Assembly (NCBI RefSeq): GCF_002899895.1
Contig: NZ_PPEI02000005.1
Coordinates: forward strand, 186,001 to 250,000
DNA from: Chryseobacterium oncorhynchi
Lineage (GTDB): Bacteria; Bacteroidota; Bacteroidia; Flavobacteriales; Weeksellaceae
Length of the DNA stretch: 64,000 nt
Direction: 5' to 3'
Below, one piece after another: positions 57,807 through 64,000 of this stretch (positions within the stretch are counted from its first letter, which is position 1; the number at the start of each line of letters is the position of its first letter). The position numbers were made by a program, and so were the translations under genes. Under the pieces are notes generated by a model. That model was not told the origin of the DNA, did no database searches, and saw only the letters and a list, made by a program, of their open reading frames with translations.

Positions 57807-58415
57807 TTATAAATAATTCATCTGTACCGTTTGGATTGTCTGCTCAAGCTTTCTATCCGCTGTAGGATCTCCGATAGCATTGAATTTCCATTCTCCGTTT
57901 CTTCTATAAAAGACTCCCATTACCATGGCAACGTGTCCTTTGAAAGAAGCATCATTTGCAATATCATATTTAGCAAAAACTTCTTTTACGTTTGTAGGAG
58001 TTCCCTCATAAATACGGATAGAAGCAAAAGGAATAGTTCCGAAATCCTGCCCTTGATAGCTGTTAAGAACCAATGCAACATGGTCTACATTAGGCTCAAG
58101 ATTACTGAAATCTACTGTGATTACTTCATTATCTAATCCGTCATCACCGTTTACATCTCCTGTAAGGTCATCTCCGCTATGTCTTACTGAACCGTTTCTG
58201 GATTTCAGGTTTCCAAAGTAGATTACCTCTGTAACATTTTTGTTGGAATCATATAAAATACAGCTTCCATCTAAGTCTACTGCTTCTTTTTTAGTTCCGA
58301 AAAGGCCTTTTTTTTCAATTGCTCCCCAGTTGATTCCTACACAGGCTTGGGATAGTTCAGCTCCGTTTTCTTTTTTAAGGTTGATTCTCTGACCTTTTTG
58401 TAAGTTGATAGCCAT
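57807..58415 (-). CDS. TerD family protein (TerZ-like)
   Basis: 202 residues. MAINLQKGQRINLKKENGAE, GINWGA, AVDLDGSCILYD, and the calcium-binding stretch HSGDDLTGDVNGDDGLDNEV (about 75-95) are those of TerD/TerZ. Later RNGEWKFNAIGD is the standard C-terminal block. Two calcium ions are bound by the acidic loops in relatives. It is the second TerD copy of the operon, 38 bp before terC, and likely interacts with TerC and TelA at the membrane. The first TerD copy (60565-61122) has a shorter Asp loop, so the two are diverged. Confidence 0.95.
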   Translation of the reverse strand: MAINLQKGQRINLKKENGAELSQACVGINWGAIEKKGLFGTKKEAVDLDGSCILYDSNKNVTEVIYFGNLKSRNGSVRHSGDDLTGDVNGDDGLDNEVITVDFSNLEPNVDHVALVLNSYQGQDFGTIPFASIRIYEGTPTNVKEVFAKYDIANDASFKGHVAMVMGVFYRRNGEWKFNAIGDPTADRKLEQTIQTVQMNYL

Positions 58416-58425
58416 CTTTTTATGT

Positions 58426-59373
58426 TTAGTTGTTATTCAAATTCAAATTAAGCATTGCACGCAGAATATTTGTTTCTTCATCAAAGGCGAATATTTTGCT
58501 CATGATATCTATATTTTCCAAGTTTCTGATATAGTCTTTCAAAACGCCCTCTACTTCTATGGGCAGGTTGCGTTTTCTTTCGTTCATACTATTTTCCAGC
58601 TGTTCATTTTTTGTTTTAAGCTGATCGATAATAGCACTCTGATTGGACTGATTTTCAGAGACATCAAGCTTATCCAGTTCCTTGTCGAAAAGATAAAGCT
58701 TTTTATCATCAATATCGAAAATAAAATAATCATCAGACTGAAAGATCTTGAAAAGCTCGTATTCATGAATTCCGATGAGGTAACCACAAACAAAACGGAC
58801 TTTAAAACCCTGTATATTCAATCTTCCCAGCAATTTCCTTTCAATGGAATAATCTTTATACTGATACGCCGGAAAAGCTCCAGTCTTGAGCAGAGATTCA
58901 TCTGCATCTGTTCTGTAAAATTCCTGAGCATATTTCTTATGGAAATACAGTACATTATCCCAGTTGATCGTAAAAATATCTTCTGTAAGATCTTTATACA
59001 AAGCTTTCAAGTGTTGGGAAAATACACCGCTGTACATCTTCCTGTCAGTTTGAAAACTATCTACCCGTCTTTCTTCAAAGCCTGCAATATATTTTTTGTT
59101 GATGCCAATTTCATTAATGACAGCCAGCATATCGTTTTCTTTCTGCCTTTTAATTTTAGTAAGCAGCTCAATGAGACTGTCGGTATACTGCAGGTGGAAA
59201 AGCTCCAGTTTATTGTAATCTAAGGCTGTATTTTCCTGAAACAGATTGTGGATAATATCTGTTTTGATGTAAATTGATATGATATCAATATGTTCAAAAA
59301 AATTAGCCAGAAGCTTAAGTCTTGTTAACCTTCTTTTGCTTTGTGACAATATGGTTGCTGCATCCTCCTCCAC
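58426..59373 (-). CDS. Unknown protein in the ter operon
   Basis: 315 residues, not recognised. No signal peptide or membrane helix. It is helical and charged, with coiled-coil tendency near the C-terminus (IIDQLKTKNEQLENSMNERK, about 248-267) and an alpha/beta-like middle (FVCGYLIGIHEYELFKIF, DDYFIFDIDDKKLYLFD). It lies between telA (17 bp) and terD (10 bp), always on the same strand, so a role in the Ter complex is expected. Its place between TelA and TerD resembles ter accessory genes seen in other phyla. Function is open. Confidence 0.8.
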   Translation of the reverse strand: MEEDAATILSQSKRRLTRLKLLANFFEHIDIISIYIKTDIIHNLFQENTALDYNKLELFHLQYTDSLIELLTKIKRQKENDMLAVINEIGINKKYIAGFEERRVDSFQTDRKMYSGVFSQHLKALYKDLTEDIFTINWDNVLYFHKKYAQEFYRTDADESLLKTGAFPAYQYKDYSIERKLLGRLNIQGFKVRFVCGYLIGIHEYELFKIFQSDDYFIFDIDDKKLYLFDKELDKLDVSENQSNQSAIIDQLKTKNEQLENSMNERKRNLPIEVEGVLKDYIRNLENIDIMSKIFAFDEETNILRAMLNLNLNNN

Positions 59374-59389
59374 CTTAGTATCCTATAAA

Positions 59390-60559
59390 TTAACCTCTGA
59401 CATTCGCTTTTAATTCATGCTCCAATGTCTGAAGATCCTGATCAAGTTTTCTTCTGTTATCTGCTCCTTGTTTCTGGATCTGTTTCACTTCATTTAAAGT
59501 ATTGATCAACATTGAAGTTGTTTCTCTCAATGTTTCTACAGATACAATGGTCTGCTCATTGGCTCTGGCAACATTTACAGAGTTCTGACCAAGACGTTCT
59601 GCATTCTTTCTTAAGATCTCTTCTGTAGTAGCAGATACTTTCTGTTGGATTTCAATATTTTGCTGTTGTCTGTACATAGCAACGGCAAGAGAAAGCTGAT
59701 TTTTCCATACAGGAAGAGTGGTCGTAAGAATTGTTTGTGCTTTTTCAGCAATAGAAACGTTGTTATTCTGTACCAATCTGATCTGTGGAAGCGACTGCAT
59801 CATGATGACACGTACTACCTTAAGATCGGCCATTCTTCTATCTAGCCTTGCAATGAAATCTCTTTTATCTGCAATCTGATAATCCTGAAAACTTTGAGGA
59901 CTGGCTTCCATTTCTGCAAGTTCAACTGCTGCTCTTTCCATTCTTATGTTTCCTGCAATCACAAGATCTTCGATCTGCTTAATGGAATTCACATTACTTT
60001 CAAAAATAGTCTGTAGAACAGCATTATCTTTTGTAGAAGTAATGATTCCTGCATTTACTTTATAAGAGATTTGCTCAATATTATTGATGATTTTATCATA
60101 TTTTGCAAACAGATTTTCTACCTGAGTGATCACCTTCTTCATGAATGGTAACTTGCTCAGGAAACTTTTAACTTTATTTCCGTGAAGCTCATCTACGTCT
60201 ACATAGTTAAGCTCTACCAATAAGTCATTAATAAGTCCACCTACTTCTCCAGAGTTCGATCTTCTTACATTTCCTAAGAAACTATCACTCTGGTTGGTTA
60301 ATGTTTTTTGAAGTTCTGCACCGAAATTTACGATAGATCCCGGATTAGCTTCATCAATAGAGTTCGCAAGAACTTCATATTTCTGACGTTCTTCTGACTG
60401 CATCTGAGTCAGGTTTACATTTCCATCCCTATCTACCAAAACTGCCGGTGCTGCATTTTGAACAGGCATGTTCGGGGTAGCCATTGGAGCGGGCTCAAAT
60501 GTTTTAAGGGGTTCAATTGATCCAAGAGGATCTATTGGTTGATTTTCTTGATTATCCAT
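59390..60559 (-). CDS. TelA/KlaA family toxic anion resistance protein
   Basis: 389 residues. The family core is clear: MQSEERQKYEVLANSIDEAN, LLVELNYVDVDELHGNKVKS, KYDKIINNIEQISYKVNAGI, RLDRRMADLKVVRVIMMQSL, PQIRLVQNNNVSIAEKAQTI and TTLPVWKNQLSLAVAMYRQQ. It is a long helical, largely cytosolic protein. TelA members are paired with TerD-type proteins in tellurite and colicin/phage resistance clusters. The N-terminal 60 residues are Pro/Ala-rich and probably disordered. It lies 5 bp after the first TerD gene. Confidence 0.95.
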   Translation of the reverse strand: MDNQENQPIDPLGSIEPLKTFEPAPMATPNMPVQNAAPAVLVDRDGNVNLTQMQSEERQKYEVLANSIDEANPGSIVNFGAELQKTLTNQSDSFLGNVRRSNSGEVGGLINDLLVELNYVDVDELHGNKVKSFLSKLPFMKKVITQVENLFAKYDKIINNIEQISYKVNAGIITSTKDNAVLQTIFESNVNSIKQIEDLVIAGNIRMERAAVELAEMEASPQSFQDYQIADKRDFIARLDRRMADLKVVRVIMMQSLPQIRLVQNNNVSIAEKAQTILTTTLPVWKNQLSLAVAMYRQQQNIEIQQKVSATTEEILRKNAERLGQNSVNVARANEQTIVSVETLRETTSMLINTLNEVKQIQKQGADNRRKLDQDLQTLEHELKANVRG

Positions 60560-60564
60560 GATGA

Positions 60565-61122
60565 TTACTTCTGATAAATTGATACAAATTTGTCAAGGCC
60601 GTCTCTTTGACCAGCCCCTACAGCCTCAAATTTCCATTCTCCATTTCTGTTGTAGATTCTTCCGAATTCTACTGCAGTTTCGATTGAGAAATCTTCATCT
60701 AATTCATATTTTAAGATTTCTTCATTCGTATCGGTATTGAAGATTCTGATAAAAGAATTTCTTACCTGTCCAAAATTCTGCTTTCTTTCATCTGCTTCAT
60801 GGATTGTTACCACTACTGTAATTTCTTTGATAGCATCATCAATTTTTGTAAGATCAATTTTGATTTGCTCATCATCTCCAGACCCTTCTCCTGTAAGGTT
60901 ATCTCCTGTATGAATTACTGATTTGTCCGGAGATTCAAGGTTATTATAAAAAATAAAGTGGTTATCTGAAACTAATTTTTTGTCGTCACCCAACAAAAAT
61001 AAAGATGCATCAAGATCGAATCCAGTTCCTGTAGAAGTATTATTGATATCCCATCCTAAACCTACAGTGAATTTAGGTGCGTTAATGTTTTCTCTTTGTC
61101 CTTTTTGTAAGTTAATAGCCAT
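60565..61122 (-). CDS. terD: TerD family protein
   Basis: 185 residues. MAINLQKGQRENINAPKFTV, LGWDINNTSTGTGFDLDASL, HTGDNLTGEGSGDDEQIKID, NFGQVRNSFIRIFNTDT and RNGEWKFEAVG are the full TerD signature including the calcium-binding acidic loop GDNLTGEGSGDDE. Starts inside the last 11 bp of the phosphoribosyltransferase gene, so the two are translationally coupled. Together with the second TerD, TelA and TerC it forms the membrane-associated stress complex. Confidence 0.96.
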   Translation of the reverse strand: MAINLQKGQRENINAPKFTVGLGWDINNTSTGTGFDLDASLFLLGDDKKLVSDNHFIFYNNLESPDKSVIHTGDNLTGEGSGDDEQIKIDLTKIDDAIKEITVVVTIHEADERKQNFGQVRNSFIRIFNTDTNEEILKYELDEDFSIETAVEFGRIYNRNGEWKFEAVGAGQRDGLDKFVSIYQK

Positions 61123-61936
61123 AATATAATTCCGTTTGTGTTAAAGTATTGATGTTATTTTTATATTCTTTTATTAAATGATAGTTGTTACTGATGGCTA
61201 GTTCCAAAAGGAGGTCCATCTGTCCCTTTTTTACTTTAGACGTAAGATAGTCAAAATTACTTGAATCCAGGCCTAAAATATATTTTACAATTCTTGTATT
61301 GAACTCAAAACTTGGCTTATTCATTACCTCTACAATGTGTTTTATATTTTTAACAGCATAGTAATTGAAAAAATTTTCAATCTTAGGATCAAGCTCAAAA
61401 TTCATCAGCTCCGCATAATACAGGAACATAAAATCTGCTTTCACATCATATTCATCCAGGATTTTGTGTACTGTATATTCATGACTTCCCGTAATTTTTA
61501 TATCGTCTATAAAAATACAAAGTTTTCCTCGTAAAAAATCCTTATCAATATAATAAGTATCATTGGATATCAGATTTTTGCGATCCTCAAAATTAAGGTT
61601 TCCATAATCTGTAATATAAGTATGATTTCGGTTGATTTTTGATAAAATACTGGACTTATGTCCTTTCTGAAACAGATAAAAATCCAGATGTTTTTTAAAG
61701 TAAAAACATAAAAAATTGGATGCAGTAGGAATAGCCATATACGGGCTTGGAAGCACTACAATTTCTTTACCTGTGTGTAAAAGTTCTTCATTTTCGGAAA
61801 TAAATCCCTCGAATAATTCTTTTGCAAATTTTTCAGCATACGACTTATCGCCATACTTAAAATAGCTGTATTCCGCAGGTGAGAATGTAAACTCATCCGC
61901 CGAATGAATGTGGTGTAAGCTGTATCTTTTATTCAT
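61112..61936 (-). CDS. Phosphoribosyltransferase-fold protein of the ter operon
   Basis: 274 residues. The PRPP-binding loop is recognisable as LCIFIDDIKITGSHEY (Asp-Asp followed by the ITG phosphate loop, about residues 137-152). The N-terminal half holds VVLPSPYMAIPTASNFLC, also compatible with the PRTase core. The C-terminus is long and helical. Ter operons in other bacteria encode such PRTases together with HAD and ATP-grasp proteins, and these were proposed to make a nucleoside-like metabolite. The base or acceptor used here is unknown. It overlaps terD by 11 bp and the HAD gene ends 8 bp upstream. Confidence 0.8.
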   Translation of the reverse strand: MNKRYSLHHIHSADEFTFSPAEYSYFKYGDKSYAEKFAKELFEGFISENEELLHTGKEIVVLPSPYMAIPTASNFLCFYFKKHLDFYLFQKGHKSSILSKINRNHTYITDYGNLNFEDRKNLISNDTYYIDKDFLRGKLCIFIDDIKITGSHEYTVHKILDEYDVKADFMFLYYAELMNFELDPKIENFFNYYAVKNIKHIVEVMNKPSFEFNTRIVKYILGLDSSNFDYLTSKVKKGQMDLLLELAISNNYHLIKEYKNNINTLTQTELYYGY

Positions 61937-61944
61937 GTTTATTT

Positions 61945-62613
61945 TTAGTGTTTAAGTAAATGTGCACTGAAACCAAAGTCTCTTGCTCCTTTATAATCAG
62001 CAATCGGATTGTCTCCGATATGTAAAATCTGACTCATTGGCACGTCCTGATCCTTAATATTATTCTTCACTTCCTGAAAAATAAGTGGATTCGGTTTGGA
62101 ACAGTTCATCTCATCAGAATAAATGTGAAAATCTATGTATTGATCCAGATTTTCGTGAATCAAAAACTTTCGCATCGTTTTTCCTTTGATAAACCCTGTA
62201 TTGCTTAGGATATTAATTGTCTTTCCCTGATTTTTAATTTCATCAAAAAAATCATGAATATTCTCAAATATGACAACCGGTTTATATTCTAAGAACAGTT
62301 CTTCACTTTTCACATAAAACTCATTCAGTTTTTCTTTATTTAAAAGCTTTACATCTACATTCAATGACCCGAGGATCATCAGATAAATTTCGAAAGTATC
62401 TATATTCCCTCCCGTAACCTCATTAATGGTATTGCAAAGATCATCATAATATTTTACGGTTCTTGCAACTTCATCTATAGGTTTATCTACATTAAAAAAC
62501 GAGGAGAACAGCTCAACTCTTTTTGTTTTAAATTCAGGATGAGATTTGATTAGGGTGAGCCACAAGTCAAAGGAAAAATGACAGTGGTTATGAATGTCGA
62601 TATCTGTTTTCAA
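61945..62613 (-). CDS. HAD family hydrolase of the ter operon
   Basis: 222 residues. Motif I is HFSFDLWLTLIKS, in which the second Asp of DxDxT is Trp (Asp-Leu-Trp). Motif II NILSNTGFI (Ser/Thr) and the motif III Lys/motif IV region SKPNPLIFQE ... LHIGDNPIADYKGARDFG are intact. A helical cap occupies about residues 25-120. Enzymes with a non-Asp residue at this position, such as haloacid dehalogenases, lack the usual general acid, so phosphatase activity may be altered. First gene of the ter operon. Confidence 0.88.
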   Translation of the reverse strand: MKTDIDIHNHCHFSFDLWLTLIKSHPEFKTKRVELFSSFFNVDKPIDEVARTVKYYDDLCNTINEVTGGNIDTFEIYLMILGSLNVDVKLLNKEKLNEFYVKSEELFLEYKPVVIFENIHDFFDEIKNQGKTINILSNTGFIKGKTMRKFLIHENLDQYIDFHIYSDEMNCSKPNPLIFQEVKNNIKDQDVPMSQILHIGDNPIADYKGARDFGFSAHLLKH

Positions 62614-62703
62614 TATGTTTTAAGTTAAAAGTTTTATCTAGCTTTCTTGAAAAAGATTTAAAAATTTCTAATCATCAACAAGTGTTTAATTTTCTATTCT
62701 TCC

Positions 62704-62722
62704 CAAAGATAAAATTTTTATC
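62704..62722 (-). promoter_or_regulatory. Promoter region of the ter operon with overlapping palindrome
   Basis: -7 box TATCTTTG (62704-62711, minus strand), giving a leader of about 85 nt. The palindrome GATAAAATTTTTATC (62708-62722) overlaps it, a candidate repressor site. A TTG at the ideal distance is missing, so the promoter may need an activator. Confidence 0.5.
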
Positions 62723-62885
62723 ATAAATGCATAACTTTAGTTTTCTGTTTTAAGATATTTTATGATTTGAAGAGGTTTAAAGCAAAAACAAGGACCATAA
62801 AATGAATCATGATCCTTGTTTAATTTTTGTAGTTTTTATTGTGAATAATTAATCCTCAATTCGCTTCGTTTGTCAATTTCATCTT

Positions 62886-64000
62886 TTACTTTTCCGGCAT
62901 TACCTTATATGTAGGATCTTCTTGTATATTAACCTCTACAACGGCTTCTGCATTTTTCAGCATTTTACGGCAATCTTCACTGAGATGGCGGAGGAAAAGT
63001 ATTTTCCCTTGCTGTTTATAACGTTTTGAAAGTTTATCCAAAGCATCAATGGCGCTCATATCTACAATACGGCTCTCTTTAAAATCTATCACCACCTCAT
63101 CTGGATCATTCATTGGATCGAACTTGTCTGCAAAAGCTGTAGCTGAACCAAAGAACAACGGACCATATATTTCGTAATGCTTTATTCCATCTTTATCAGT
63201 ATATTTTTTTGCCCGAATTCTTTTGGCGTTATCCCAAGCAAAAACCAGGGCCGAGATAATGACTCCTACCAGTACGGCCAAAGCTAGGTTATGTAGAACG
63301 ACAGTGATAAGAGCTACGGTAATTCCGACAAATATATCTGACTTCGGCATTTTATTCACAATTCTGATGGAAACCCACTGAAAAGTACTTATAGCAACCA
63401 TCATCATCACTCCCACCAATGCAGCTACCGGAATTCTTTCAATAATTGGAGCTCCGACCAGAATGATCATTAAAATCATAATGGAAGCTATAATTCCGGA
63501 TAATCGTGCTCTGGAGCCGGCATTAAGATTCACTAATGTTTGTGCAACCATGGCACAACCACCCATTCCACCGAAAAAACCGTTGGTAATATTGGCCAAT
63601 CCCTGTGCTACGGATTCTTTATTTGCATTTCCTTTTGAATTGGTAATTTCATCTACCATAGATAAGGTTAAAAGGGATTCAATAAGACCTACACCAGCCA
63701 TGATGACTGCATAAGGGAAGATAATCTGTAAAGTATCAATGGAAAAAGGAACCTGTGGAATATGAAAACTCGGAAGACTACCACTGATATGGGCAATATC
63801 TGCCACTGTTTTTGTTGGAATATTAAAACCTAAAACTACGGCAAATATTACGATAATGGCCATCAAAGATGCAGGAACAGCTTTAGTAAGTTTAGGAAAG
63901 AAATAGACTACTATAATGGTAAGAGCCGTTAAGCCGCCCATAATATACAGCGGAGTTCCCTGAAGCCAGTTTACCACTCCATTGCTGTCTGTAATTTTAA
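62886..64000 (-). CDS. SulP family inorganic anion transporter (5' end outside the window)
   Basis: The frame is open to the window end (371 residues, full proteins about 500-530). The C-terminal half of the transmembrane part shows GVGLIESLLTLSMVDEIT, GLANITNGFFGGMGGCAMVA, TLVNLNAGSRARLSGIIASI and IPVAALVGVMMMVAI, and the cytosolic STAS domain follows (about 270-345) with EVVIDFKESRIVDMSAIDAL. It probably moves sulfate, bicarbonate or another anion. SulP genes of this kind are often next to carbonic anhydrase, which is not visible here. Not in operon with the ter genes. Confidence 0.9.
   Translation of the reverse strand, partial: KITDSNGVVNWLQGTPLYIMGGLTALTIIVVYFFPKLTKAVPASLMAIIVIFAVVLGFNIPTKTVADIAHISGSLPSFHIPQVPFSIDTLQIIFPYAVIMAGVGLIESLLTLSMVDEITNSKGNANKESVAQGLANITNGFFGGMGGCAMVAQTLVNLNAGSRARLSGIIASIMILMIILVGAPIIERIPVAALVGVMMMVAISTFQWVSIRIVNKMPKSDIFVGITVALITVVLHNLALAVLVGVIISALVFAWDNAKRIRAKKYTDKDGIKHYEIYGPLFFGSATAFADKFDPMNDPDEVVIDFKESRIVDMSAIDALDKLSKRYKQQGKILFLRHLSEDCRKMLKNAEAVVEVNIQEDPTYKVMPEK

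Noticed and set aside
58405-59223. Long open frame (272 codons) on the plus strand across the ter operon
   Set aside because: It lies antisense to the well-spaced 315-residue ter gene and runs through its whole length. The translation is rich in Ile, Phe and Cys without any domain, typical of an antisense shadow in AT-rich DNA.

Overview
The window is chromosomal DNA from a flavobacterium, most likely Chryseobacterium or a close relative (Weeksellaceae). The evidence is an AT-rich sequence, type IX secretion (T9SS) proteins (GldK, PorZ, type A and type B sorting domains), 'TAnnTTTG' -7 promoter boxes with a TTG box 18-19 bp upstream, a double-glycine leader peptide of the kind I associate with Chryseobacterium, and a class I cholesterol oxidase-like enzyme as known from C. 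gleum. I saw no transposase, integrase, phage module, CRISPR array, rRNA or replication origin. Two genes are cut by the window ends: gldK on the left and a SulP transporter on the right.

Layout. 1-4.6 kb, minus strand: a short glycogen synthase-like gene, a DUF4270 lipoprotein, glmS, then gldK, with panC divergent. 5.6-8.4 kb: a small membrane protein, a tRNA-Lys/Leu/Lys cluster, aroK, an S4 RNA-binding protein and a lipoprotein. 8.6-14.4 kb, minus strand: an FMN glutamate-synthase-like oxidoreductase, mtaB, a DinB-like protein and a T9SS type B adhesin-like protein. 14.5-18.4 kb: a putative PD-(D/E)XK protein, an alpha-glucan phosphorylase, DUF6496 plus an unknown partner, and an orphan bacteriocin-like leader peptide. 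18.4-29.2 kb is a peptide-use and repair block: a DPP-IV-type S9 peptidase, three POT peptide transporters interrupted by an internally deleted DUF1016 gene, a secreted thioredoxin and recG. 29.8-32.6 kb: an AraC regulator coupled to a pseudo-receiver, a GNAT enzyme and dapA. 32.7-37.4 kb is one tight operon: a 5'-nucleotidase split into two genes, then porZ and recO. 37.4-41.5 kb looks accessory: GNAT, DUF1684, cholesterol oxidase, ANT(6)-type aminoglycoside adenylyltransferase and a hypothetical. 41.6-48.7 kb: mqo, a three-gene operon of secreted 'GINT-TP' proteins, gpsA and an M23 peptidase. 48.8-51.1 kb is an Rrf2-NmrA-MBL operon with two near-identical palindromic operators. 51.2-56.5 kb: a lipoprotein, an FKBP, a catalase-like haem protein, an RCC1 propeller with a T9SS tag, DUF1348 and a TetR regulator. 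56.7-62.6 kb is a complete ter stress-response operon (HAD, phosphoribosyltransferase, TerD, TelA, unknown, TerD, TerC). A SulP anion transporter follows.

How the genes work together. Cell-surface biology dominates: T9SS/gliding parts, secreted sensors and adhesins, and peptide use in which the S9 peptidase makes di- and tripeptides and the POT proteins import them. The ter operon pairs TerC, TerD and TelA with a phosphoribosyltransferase and a HAD protein, the combination proposed to make a nucleotide-like metabolite under stress. The most notable oddities are several enzymes that keep a fold but lack expected catalytic residues: the short GlgA, GlgP Lys to Thr, the pseudo-receiver, the metallo-beta-lactamase with lost histidines, and DUF1016 without its nuclease core. 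The others are the twin Rrf2 operators and the orphan double-glycine peptide.
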